Shown: one piece after another, positions 15,528 to 23,231 of the stretch
Numbering within the stretch: position 1 is the stretch's first letter
How the letters are laid out: every line of letters begins with the position of its first letter
NCBI GenBank assembly: GCA_964390695.1
Contig: CAYMKI010000016.1
Location: 1-35,353, forward strand
Source: CAWACC01 sp964390695
GTDB taxonomy: Bacteria; Chlamydiota; Chlamydiia; Chlamydiales; Parachlamydiaceae
Direction of reading: 5' to 3'
DNA length: 35,353 nucleotides
Translations under genes and position numbers: made by a program
The notes under the pieces: generated by a model
Databases searched by the model: none
Told to the model about the DNA's origin: nothing
What the model saw: only the letters and a program-made list of their open reading frames with translations

Positions 15528-16446
15528 TTATAAGATCACCTGGTTCTTTATTACTGTTGTGTGTCTAATTGCAGGGTACTTTGGGTATAGGCAATTCGTG
15601 TTATATCCCTTTGCCTTGAGCCATATTATCCCCGATGCAAAAGCCGTAGTGCAAATTGCACTGCCGAAGGTTTCGCCACAAGACGAAATACACGCCCTTC
15701 CACTTTTCAAGCAGAAGTTTTCATATCTGGGGCAGGGTCATCAGACGTATGCTTTCTTGAGCGCGGATGGGCAATATGTGCTTAAATTTTTCAATTTTGC
15801 CAGAATGGATGCCAAAGAACCAATAGAATGGCTGCCGGCTCTTCCTTTTATAGCTTCCTATCAAGATCATCTCAAGAAACGCCGAGAGAAAAAATTCAAC
15901 CGCCTGTTCAATGGTTATAAAGTTGCTTATGAAAACGATGCAGATAACACGGGTGTGATCTATGTGCACATGCAAAAAACCCAGCATCTGCAGACAAATT
16001 TAGTCCTGATTGACGCCTCCAAGCGTGAGCATCAGATCTGGCTAGACGATACCATTTTTGTCATTCAAAGAAAAGTCCAGCCCACACGCGATATTCTCTC
16101 ACAACTACTCGACGAAGGAAAAACCTCTGAGTTTATGGATAGAATCCGCCAATTGATAAGCTTATACCTCTCGGAATATCAACGCGGACTCTACGACAGC
16201 GACCACAACATCATGAGCAACACTGGCTTTGATGCGCATAAAGCCTATCGGCTGGATGTAGGGCGTTTGACGTTAAATCCTGAGTACACGCGTCCTGAGA
16301 TCTATCTTCCCGATTTAAATAAAATCATCCAAAAACGCGTGCTTAAATGGCTAGAAAAAAAATACCCTCAGTATTACACAGAACTGCAGGCGGACATCGA
16401 ACACATCTTAACCTCTCTGCAGAAAGATGCTAGAATATCCAAGTGA
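15511..16446 (+). CDS. Membrane-anchored protein with kinase-fold-like features, unknown function
   Basis: The 311-residue protein overlaps the end of menE by 17 bases, so it is probably co-transcribed and coupled. One transmembrane segment lies at about residues 9-31 and the rest is probably soluble. A glycine-rich stretch FSYLGQGHQTYAF (70-82) followed by YVLKFF with Lys92 looks like the P-loop and beta-3 Lys of protein kinase-like folds. GLYDSDHNIMSN (226-237) and RLDVGRL (247-253) resemble a catalytic loop and a DFG-type metal site. The spacing is not that of ordinary Ser/Thr kinases. I do not know a named family; the kinase idea is inference from motifs. A role in menaquinone synthesis is not implied by position alone. 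Confidence 0.7.
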   Translation: MMRIFNYKITWFFITVVCLIAGYFGYRQFVLYPFALSHIIPDAKAVVQIALPKVSPQDEIHALPLFKQKFSYLGQGHQTYAFLSADGQYVLKFFNFARMDAKEPIEWLPALPFIASYQDHLKKRREKKFNRLFNGYKVAYENDADNTGVIYVHMQKTQHLQTNLVLIDASKREHQIWLDDTIFVIQRKVQPTRDILSQLLDEGKTSEFMDRIRQLISLYLSEYQRGLYDSDHNIMSNTGFDAHKAYRLDVGRLTLNPEYTRPEIYLPDLNKIIQKRVLKWLEKKYPQYYTELQADIEHILTSLQKDARISK

Positions 16447-17200
16447 TCATGATATCTCCGCCCCAGCAGCGAATGCGGGTATCCAAAAAATCAAATGGGA
16501 TCGCCCTTTTTCTGCCATAGTGCCGGTATTCAAAAAAGGGCACGAAATCTACATAGACACATGAGGGTGAGGCACTAAATTGGATAGAAAAAGGCAACGA
16601 TACGCGACATTGCACTTTTTGCATATATTTGATTTCGACGGAATCTAACTCTGGATCATGCGATGTCGTGACCTTGCCGTCATAACTCCATCGGCCAGTG
16701 ACGTTAAGGCCAAAATACATTTTTTCATTCAAACACGCCCACAGGATACACCCCACTCCCCCGTAATAAAAGCGATTTTTAAAGTGGACTTTTAATGCTG
16801 AGGGGTTTCTGTAATTATTTAACTCCAGATAATACCCAGCGCTAACATAAGGCGTGAAAGATAGGTATTCTTCACCTTGGCTCTGAAAAGTATAACCCAA
16901 ACGCCCTTCCACGTTCGATTGTGTGAAGTAGGATCTCAGCCTAGCGCCTCCGCCTGATTTTCCATTGATATCCCCATTTGCATAGGCGGCTTCGACCCCT
17001 AAATACCATTTACAGCGGGCTAGGCGATCAAAACTAGCCCTCACACCGCATAAAGTTCCAGACTGAGAGGAGCCGCCTTCTCGGCTGCGCTTTAGATAAA
17101 AGATTTCGGGTCCCAAGGAGATTTGTTTAGGAGTCCCCGCCCATAGAGCTAGCGGCAAAGCGGAAAATACTATAAGTTTAGAAAAAAATGTCTTGTTCAT
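16430..17200 (-). CDS. Putative outer-membrane beta-barrel protein
   Basis: The 256-residue protein has a signal peptide (hydrophobic VFSALPLALWAG, cleavage near residue 21). The mature part is made of alternating amphipathic strands with many aromatic residues (WYLGVEAAYANGD, SFTPYVSAGYYLEL, KMYFGLNVTGRWSYDG). It ends in ITWIF, so the last residue is the Phe typical of Omp85-inserted barrels. Several cysteines are present, as in chlamydial envelope proteins that are cross-linked in elementary bodies. Its 3' end overlaps the convergent upstream gene by 17 bases. The specific family is not recognised. Confidence 0.75.
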   Translation of the reverse strand: MNKTFFSKLIVFSALPLALWAGTPKQISLGPEIFYLKRSREGGSSQSGTLCGVRASFDRLARCKWYLGVEAAYANGDINGKSGGGARLRSYFTQSNVEGRLGYTFQSQGEEYLSFTPYVSAGYYLELNNYRNPSALKVHFKNRFYYGGVGCILWACLNEKMYFGLNVTGRWSYDGKVTTSHDPELDSVEIKYMQKVQCRVSLPFSIQFSASPSCVYVDFVPFFEYRHYGRKRAIPFDFLDTRIRCWGGDIMITWIF

Positions 17201-17338
17201 CTTCCTATCTCATGAATAAGGGAAGATATGATATTCTTTTTTTAAAGACCAGTGGTATTTTTTCCCTTGTCTCAGAATCTCATCTGTAATATAAGGCAGT
17301 TTTTGTCAAAGAGCCACATAACGAACGAGGAAACCTAT

Positions 17339-17923
17339 ATGACCCAACACAAACTCATAGCTATGTTAAGCATAGCAGCCTATACATATACCGGTTATGC
17401 AAATACATCCTTGCATGCAATTTTGCCCTATGAATCCTCCTTAACAAAAATCGGGCATCTGAAAGATGTTCTGGGCGTTTGGCGAGATTACAACACTGAA
17501 GTCACGCCTCTAGAAAAGGAATTTATATCATTTATTGTCTCTACCCTGGGTAACAAATCCCTGGCAAAAATTTGGAAAGAGAAATCCTCCCTAAAAAAGG
17601 CCGGGGAAAAAATTGACCACATCCATCCTCTGAAATTCTTAAGTGTGGTATTTACCGATGAAGAGCTCAAAGTGGCTATAGCTAATCTTAAGGAAACACG
17701 ATGGATATGGAATGAATTCAAATCCGGCTTATTCTCGAGCTTGTCCGAAGAATTGGCCAACGAAAACATGCCTGAAGAGTACATTCTGGACTTTTCCTTT
17801 CGTTTAGGCATCGACGCCTCGTTGATCAAGCCATCCATTTCGCAAGCGGATTGGGATGAATTCTTTTCAGTGCTCATCAAAAATGTCCCTAGAGAGGGAA
17901 ATCCTGATAGATATGATATGTAA
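17339..17923 (+). CDS. Small secreted protein of unknown function
   Basis: The 194-residue protein starts at ATG 17339, preceded by GAGGAAA; the frame is open from GTG 17252 but without a ribosome site. The N-terminus MTQHKLIAMLSIAAYTYTGYA is a probable signal peptide cleaved after GYA. The mature protein is mostly helical and charged, with no cysteines and no recognisable motif. It is divergent from the beta-barrel gene across a 138-base promoter region, and 31 bases upstream of the BtaA-like gene. Confidence 0.65.
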   Translation: MTQHKLIAMLSIAAYTYTGYANTSLHAILPYESSLTKIGHLKDVLGVWRDYNTEVTPLEKEFISFIVSTLGNKSLAKIWKEKSSLKKAGEKIDHIHPLKFLSVVFTDEELKVAIANLKETRWIWNEFKSGLFSSLSEELANENMPEEYILDFSFRLGIDASLIKPSISQADWDEFFSVLIKNVPREGNPDRYDM

Positions 17924-17954
17924 CCCACAAACTTAAACCTCTATACGTACAGCT

Positions 17955-19052
17955 ATGAAATCCATTAAATCCCACCCTTTTTTTAACCGCTTGAGCTATA
18001 GCCTAGGAAATGAAGACTGGAAAACAGAGCTAAAGGCTTTACAACTTAACGCACAGGATGAGGTGCTTGTCATCACTGCCAGCGGTGATAGACCTCTGCA
18101 TTTGCTTCTAGATCCATGTAAAAAAATTACGGCCATCGATGCAAATCCTGTCCAAAATTATCTACTCCAGTTAAAAATAGCCGCCATAAAGCATTTGAAA
18201 GCAGACGAATATGTCCAATTTCTGGGCCTAAAAAACCATCAAAATCGGTTGAGTCTATTAGAACAATTGCTCCCCTCTCTTCCCGAAGAAAGCGCTCGCT
18301 ATTGGCTTAAAAATCAAAAAGCCATAAAAAAGGGCGTTATCTACCAGGGAGCTATCGAAAAGTGGATAAACAAGAGCGCATTCCTGCTGCTGTTGTTCAA
18401 AAGCAAGGAAATCAAGTCTCTGTTTGCCCAAGATAACCTCCATGACCAAAGCAGATTCTTGAGTACAAATTGGTCGCATGGCCTTTGGAAAAGGGCGCTA
18501 AACTTCTTCATGAATCCCGGATTTAGCCAACTTTTTTTAAAAGATCCAGGCCTCTATACAAGTCATGAAACCCATAAAAAGCCGGGCAACTACTTCTACG
18601 ATCGCATGATGGAGCACCTGAGCAAGCACTTGGCTAAAGACAATTATTTCTTACAGCTCATCTTTCTTGGGTCCATCAGCGAAGAGGCCGCCCCGCCCTA
18701 TTTGCAAAAATCCCAGCATCAGCATATTCAAAGCAATGTAGGCAAAATCCATTCCCACACTGGGGATGTGATCGAGTATCTTGAAAATTGTCCGGCAAAT
18801 ACATTCAGTAAGTTTTCATTATCCGATGTAGCTTCATATATGCCCTATGAGCAGTTTACACGTCTACTAAAAGCTATACACCACGCTGCCAAACCACATG
18901 CACGTATATGCCTCAGGCAGTTTATGTCGCGCTACCGCATTCCCTCAGCTTTAGAATCGCATTTCAACTTTGAACCGGATTTACAACATCAACTCGAAAA
19001 AGAGGACCGCACTTTTGTCTATCATTTTACTGTAGGCACAGTTAATAAGTAG
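17955..19052 (+). CDS. btaA: BtaA-like S-adenosylmethionine:diacylglycerol 3-amino-3-carboxypropyltransferase (DUF3419)
   Basis: BtaA transfers the aminocarboxypropyl group of SAM to diacylglycerol, the first step to betaine lipid DGTS. The 365-residue protein has the DUF3419 features: an N-terminal LSYSLGNEDWKTELKALQL, the SAM-binding VLVITASGDRPLHLLLD and ITAIDANPVQNYLLQLKIAA, and a C-terminal methyltransferase-like SKFSLSDVASYMPYEQFTRL then ARICLRQFMSRYRIP. No BtaB N-methyltransferase is adjacent. The family call is firm; the exact lipid product is inferred. Confidence 0.78.
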   Translation: MKSIKSHPFFNRLSYSLGNEDWKTELKALQLNAQDEVLVITASGDRPLHLLLDPCKKITAIDANPVQNYLLQLKIAAIKHLKADEYVQFLGLKNHQNRLSLLEQLLPSLPEESARYWLKNQKAIKKGVIYQGAIEKWINKSAFLLLLFKSKEIKSLFAQDNLHDQSRFLSTNWSHGLWKRALNFFMNPGFSQLFLKDPGLYTSHETHKKPGNYFYDRMMEHLSKHLAKDNYFLQLIFLGSISEEAAPPYLQKSQHQHIQSNVGKIHSHTGDVIEYLENCPANTFSKFSLSDVASYMPYEQFTRLLKAIHHAAKPHARICLRQFMSRYRIPSALESHFNFEPDLQHQLEKEDRTFVYHFTVGTVNK

Positions 19053-19136
19053 ATGCGGAAATTGGTCAAATAAGGTATGATGTTAATACCCAAACAACCT
19101 AAAAATTGGGTATAGACAAGACATGGAGCATATTTT

Positions 19137-20063
19137 ATGGTATGGGCAAAAAGAATAGGATTATTTCTTGCCGTTAACTTATTGGTAATGGCCGTTATTT
19201 CGTTTCTTCTTTACTTTTTCGATATTCAGCCTTATCTCAATCGAAATGGACTTAGCATAGGTTCTTTAGCCATTTTCTGCCTGCTATGGGGCATGGTGGG
19301 ATCCTGCATTTCTTTAGCACTTTCCAAGGTGATGGCAAAATGGACTTTGGGATTGCAAATGATCACTCCTAACACTGCAGATCCGCAAGCTTTACAGGTC
19401 TTGCAGATGGTGCATCAGCTCTCCAGAAAAGCAGGGCTTCCGGCAATGCCTGAAGTCGCCATCTACGAATCGCCTGAAGTCAATGCATTTGCCACCGGGC
19501 CTTCGAAATCGAACTCTTTGGTGGCGGTATCCCGGGGGTTGTTAAGGCGCATGCCAGGTAGTGAGGTTGAAGCTGTCCTCGGTCACGAAGTCTCGCATAT
19601 TGCTAACGGAGATATGGTGACCATGACCTTGCTTCAAGGAATTGTAAACGCCTTTGTGATGTTTTTGGCGCGCATTATAGCCTTTGGCCTAAGCAGAGCG
19701 TTGTCCTCGCGTAAAGAAGACTCCGAACAAAGCTTTTCTCCTGTAACCTTCCAGTTGCTAGTGTTTGTATTTGAAATGATATTTATGGTATTGGGTTCCA
19801 TCGTCATCGCTTCCTTCTCCCGCTATAGGGAATTCCGCGCCGATGCCGGGGGTGCAAGGCTGACCACGCCTGAAAAAATGATCGCTTCCTTAAAAACCCT
19901 ACAGCGTACGCTGGACATACAAGACCCTGAAGCGGCAAAACCCGCCTTTCAGTCTATGAAAATCTCCAGTCCAGGAGGAATTATGAAGCTCTTTGCCTCG
20001 CATCCTCCGCTAGAAGAAAGGATCGCGCGTCTGGAGAAGCGCATGGCAAGAATCTCAAGGTAA
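19137..20063 (+). CDS. htpX: Membrane zinc metalloprotease HtpX
   Basis: HtpX degrades misfolded inner-membrane proteins. The 308-residue protein has two N-terminal transmembrane segments (about 8-28 and 41-62), the zinc motif HEVSH at 150-154 with a third ligand Glu232 in SRYREFRADAGGA, and two further hydrophobic segments between them (about 163-185 and 205-226). NAFATGP is the conserved substrate-edge strand. The end FASHPPLEERIARLEK is typical. A GGAG lies 9 bases before ATG 19137. Its 3' end overlaps the convergent gene by 9 bases. Confidence 0.96.
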   Translation: MVWAKRIGLFLAVNLLVMAVISFLLYFFDIQPYLNRNGLSIGSLAIFCLLWGMVGSCISLALSKVMAKWTLGLQMITPNTADPQALQVLQMVHQLSRKAGLPAMPEVAIYESPEVNAFATGPSKSNSLVAVSRGLLRRMPGSEVEAVLGHEVSHIANGDMVTMTLLQGIVNAFVMFLARIIAFGLSRALSSRKEDSEQSFSPVTFQLLVFVFEMIFMVLGSIVIASFSRYREFRADAGGARLTTPEKMIASLKTLQRTLDIQDPEAAKPAFQSMKISSPGGIMKLFASHPPLEERIARLEKRMARISR

Positions 20064-21425
20064 CCTCGAAGCATTCTCAAACCAGGGGAACATCAACTGA
20101 TGTCCCCTTTGCGTGAGATCTAGTGGCTTACCGTGAGAGTCAACAATCACTAATTCCGCCTCTTTTAATTTCTCGTCGACAAGAAATTCCTCAGTTAAAG
20201 GAATGGCTTCAAGAAATTCTGCATTGACTTCATAGGAAGCCATATTTTTGAGGTCATTTTTTTTGTTTAGCGATAAAAAGGAGATTCCACTCCGTTCCAT
20301 TAAAAGCATGAGCACCTGCTTGGCCAGCTCTTCCTTCACAGCTTGCCGCGAAGATCTGTGTTCTGTTGAAAGCTCCGTATCCATCCATCTTATGAAGACT
20401 TCTTTAAGACTTTCTGCCGAAAACTTTTCTCTTAATGAGGCCACGGCAGCCATTATAGTGCTTACCCATGCGATGCGGTCCTTGGAAGCATCTGCTTGTA
20501 CAATGGTGATCACTNNNNNNNNNNCTCCAAGAGCCTCATGCAACAACTGTGTTAAAATTATCTGCGGCAACCAACCAAGATTTTGATGATCACCCCCAAA
20601 CGCTTTACGCATGGACAACTCCAACAGTTGGACCTGTAGTTTTAGCTCTTGCAATTGAGGTACAAGCGTTTCTTTCGAAGGTATCAGACTTATCATATCG
20701 ACCAGGAGATGATAGCGGACTTGCAGGGATTTATGAATCTCTGATCGAGATCGCATGAGCTCTTTTTGCAGTTCTAATTCGTTCTCATGTCTATTTTCTG
20801 GAGATGTTGACAATAATTTTCTTAAGGCGCCCAATCTTTGATGCACTCTGCGGCAGTTACTTTCAGCTCTACCTAATAACAAAGACTCTTGTTCATGCAC
20901 AAAATTTTTGAGGCAAGCTTCGAGAGTATAAAGCTCTAAGGCTTCTAAGGGTATATGCGCAAGCACATCTTTCATTTGCTCCCCTATCCAACTGCAATAC
21001 AAAGAATAGGCTTCATAATTGTAATTGTGGGTAAGCTGTTCCATGTCCCTTAGAAGAAATTCGGAAGCTTGCGGACGTTCTTTGGGCAGGTAAAAATGTT
21101 GCGTGGGAATATTTAAGACACTGCGCTGTGGCCCACCCGAAGAACCCACTAATATCTCATGATTTTCCAGAATCTCCCATTCGGTGGCCGGCAAGCACAA
21201 TTGGCAAAAAATCAATCTTTGCGGTATTTCCTTTTGTGAACATCTCTTTTTCCAGCTATCAAATGCGCTTCTTACATAAAGATCAAATTCATCGACCTGC
21301 TTCTGAGTAAGAAACACAGGCGCTTCTATAATAAGTCCCTCTGAAGACATAAAGATATTAATATTACCAAAGTTACCTTGAATATGTTTCATGCCTATCA
21401 TCATATGGACACTCTTACAAGACAT
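20055..21425 (-). CDS. Unknown protein, possibly a degenerate CX5R phosphatase-like protein
   Basis: The ~456-residue cytoplasmic-type protein has a gap of 10 N after residue 300. The middle (about 170-290) is helical with heptad-like Leu spacing. The stretch after the gap, VITIVQADASKDRIAWVSTI, has the shape of the C-x5-R loop of inositol-phosphatase-like or dual-specificity enzymes (...C.S.KDRT...), but the Cys position is Ala311 while Arg317 is kept; the preceding LLHEALG segment also fits such folds. This is a weak, motif-only suggestion. It starts 8 bases after the flavin monooxygenase gene stop, so the two are probably one transcript. No clear ribosome site; ATGs at 21404 and 21401 are alternative starts. 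Confidence 0.65.
   Translation of the reverse strand: MSCKSVHMMIGMKHIQGNFGNINIFMSSEGLIIEAPVFLTQKQVDEFDLYVRSAFDSWKKRCSQKEIPQRLIFCQLCLPATEWEILENHEILVGSSGGPQRSVLNIPTQHFYLPKERPQASEFLLRDMEQLTHNYNYEAYSLYCSWIGEQMKDVLAHIPLEALELYTLEACLKNFVHEQESLLLGRAESNCRRVHQRLGALRKLLSTSPENRHENELELQKELMRSRSEIHKSLQVRYHLLVDMISLIPSKETLVPQLQELKLQVQLLELSMRKAFGGDHQNLGWLPQIILTQLLHEALGXXXXVITIVQADASKDRIAWVSTIMAAVASLREKFSAESLKEVFIRWMDTELSTEHRSSRQAVKEELAKQVLMLLMERSGISFLSLNKKNDLKNMASYEVNAEFLEAIPLTEEFLVDEKLKEAELVIVDSHGKPLDLTQRGHQLMFPWFENASRLP
20085..20110. terminator. Likely terminator of htpX
   Basis: GGGGAACATCA (20085-20095) and TGATGTCCCC (20098-20107) form a stem with one bulged A and a 2-base loop, followed by TTT. It lies 22 bases past the htpX stop, inside the 3' coding end of the convergent gene. 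Confidence 0.55.
20515..20524. other. Assembly gap (10 N) inside an unknown gene
   Basis: The frame stays open across the run if the gap is 10 bases (or 10 plus a multiple of 3). Since the other 10-N run in the window is clearly a placeholder, this length is also unreliable. Confidence 0.85.
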
Positions 21426-21433
21426 ATTTCAAC

Positions 21434-22825
21434 TTACGCAAAAAAGGGATATTCCCCTTCATCTAATTCGGGCACCTTATAGTCTTTCAACTGAGCTTTA
21501 TACAAACCGAGTTGCTGGGTAAAAAAGTCGCTAGCAATTCCCCGGGCTAAACGTTGGGCGCCTAAACCAATCCCTGGAATATCGCCGCTTAGAAGTCCAT
21601 GGCTCAAAGTGGCGGCATAGTTAAAACAGTAGATATCCTTGAGATAGGGCGCTGTGCCGTGCTGCTTCTCCAAGAATTGAAAGTGGGACCCTAAGTAGGG
21701 ACTATGGTAAAAGCTGATTGGACCTTGGAGGTTTTTGATGCCGGGCCTATCTTTCCATAACAAAATTTTATCTTTGATAACGCTCAACTCTCTTTGTTTG
21801 GACGCATCGATGGCAAATCCTGTTGCTAAAATCAAATAGTCATAGGTTAAACTGCCTTTATTCGTTTTCAATAGCAGTTGATTTCCCTTCCATTCGGCTT
21901 TTTCCACGTGTGTATTCAGCCTTACTTGAAACTGTTTTTGTTTCATCAACCTGTCCAAAGCTTCTTTTGGAGGTGGCACTCCCTGGCCATGACACAACAA
22001 CATCATCGCCCAGCGGTCTACGTCGCTAAGTCTGTAGTATCCTTCAGAAAATCCAGGATAGGTGATGCTAGCAGCTTTATTAACATATGGCAGATGCGGC
22101 CTTCTGACTAGCATGTCCACATGCGCAACTCCGGATTCGAGAGCCGTTGCTGCCGCATCAAACCCTGAAGCTCCCGCCCCTATGATCGCGATGTTTTTAT
22201 GCTGCAAGGCACCAAAATCCAGAGGATCGCTGGTGTGGGCATAAACTTCAGGAGGCAAAGCATGCACAAAGGAAGGTATTATAACCCCTCCAAAACCCCC
22301 TCGACCTGTCGCCAAAACGACCTTACCCACGTTAATGACCTGATCGTCAATATGTAAGGCAAGAACATTGCTTTCAGGAACGATGACTGAAAGATGGCGG
22401 TTGTTTTCTACTGGGAAATCTAAGACTTTTCTATACCAGCGCAAGTAGTCCATCCATAAAGGCGTGGGTATTTTTCCCAACTTGTCCCACTTAGCTACTC
22501 CCCACTGTGCCTCATACCAGGCACGAAATGTCAGATTCGGCAAATCCAAGGCAGGCCCGACTAATTCTTTGGTCGAGCGGAGAATTTTCATTCTGGCATA
22601 GTTTGCCCAGGAACCCTCGTTCCCGCACGGATTGCTGTCGTAAACGATAATATTATTGATACCTTGTCTTTTGAGCGCAAAGGCCGCAGCTATACCCGCC
22701 ATGCCGCCGCCTATAATGGCTACATCGTATCTGTTTTTAGAACCTATAATCCAGTTCGGAGCAGGGTAATTCAACAGCGCTAGTTCATGCGCGACTTTTT
22801 TATCCAGACTCAGTAGACGTGACAT
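21434..22825 (-). CDS. FAD-dependent oxidoreductase, flavin-containing monooxygenase-like
   Basis: The 463-residue protein starts at ATG 22825, with a strong AAGGAGG ribosome site at 22836-22830; an upstream in-frame ATG at 22840 lacks one. It has two Rossmann motifs: DVAIIGGGMAGIAAAFALK (FAD, about 35-53) and NIAIIGAGASGFDAAATALE (NADPH, near residue 215). LILATGFA is the typical late ATG motif. The pattern fits the FMO / Baeyer-Villiger-like and lysine N-monooxygenase-like group rather than disulfide reductases, since there is no CxxxxC pair. The substrate is unknown. The C-terminal CFNYAATLSHGLLSGDIPGI suggests a specific subfamily that I cannot name. Probably co-transcribed with the gene ending at 20055. 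Confidence 0.85.
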   Translation of the reverse strand: MSRLLSLDKKVAHELALLNYPAPNWIIGSKNRYDVAIIGGGMAGIAAAFALKRQGINNIIVYDSNPCGNEGSWANYARMKILRSTKELVGPALDLPNLTFRAWYEAQWGVAKWDKLGKIPTPLWMDYLRWYRKVLDFPVENNRHLSVIVPESNVLALHIDDQVINVGKVVLATGRGGFGGVIIPSFVHALPPEVYAHTSDPLDFGALQHKNIAIIGAGASGFDAAATALESGVAHVDMLVRRPHLPYVNKAASITYPGFSEGYYRLSDVDRWAMMLLCHGQGVPPPKEALDRLMKQKQFQVRLNTHVEKAEWKGNQLLLKTNKGSLTYDYLILATGFAIDASKQRELSVIKDKILLWKDRPGIKNLQGPISFYHSPYLGSHFQFLEKQHGTAPYLKDIYCFNYAATLSHGLLSGDIPGIGLGAQRLARGIASDFFTQQLGLYKAQLKDYKVPELDEGEYPFFA

Positions 22826-23158
22826 AGTTCCTCCTTGCATCCATCTGGACTCTAGACTAGTTTTCGTATGATTTATTTCTAGTATTACTTTTAATTATAA
22901 ATGTTATTTAATTTTTAGTTCAAACACACAGCGAGACAGTTGCTTTCAGCGCCCTCTTCTTTCCTCTAGTCAATGTACTCATTTGCAGGTTAAGCCCTAG
23001 CAAACATGTTCAAATTATTTACTTGCAGTTTAAATCCTCTCTGTGAGCTCTGTGGTTCACCTAGTTAGACACTTTTCTAGTACTGAATAGTTACGGCACC
23101 CTATTGTTATGCTCGGGATTTTACTGCAGAATGTCGTTATTTCTATCGTTATTTCTGA
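22826..23158. other. Intergenic region with dispersed-repeat fragments
   Basis: No gene is seen. 23036-23060 carries a CTCTGTGAGCTCTGTGGTTC unit, related to the CACAGAG repeats at 28399-28491. A short imperfect direct repeat (TTGCAGGTTAAGCC near 22983, TTGCAGTTTAAATCC near 23023) is also present. 22861-22920 is AT-rich and may hold the promoter of the minus-strand flavoprotein gene. Confidence 0.5.
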
Positions 23159-23187
23159 TTGCCTTCAATTATGAAATTGTATATAAT
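23159..23187 (+). promoter_or_regulatory. Sigma-70-type promoter of the symporter gene
   Basis: TTGCCT at 23159-23164 and TATAAT at 23182-23187 are 17 bases apart. The predicted start near 23194 gives a ~38-base leader containing AAAGGAG before the ATG at 23232. Confidence 0.75.
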
Positions 23188-23231
23188 TTATAAAAATATC
23201 TATGTTTTTAGTTTAATTTTAAAGGAGAACA

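Noticed and set aside
20515..20524. Frameshift or split gene at the second N-run
   Set aside because: The frame stays open on both sides; without gap closure there is no evidence of disruption.
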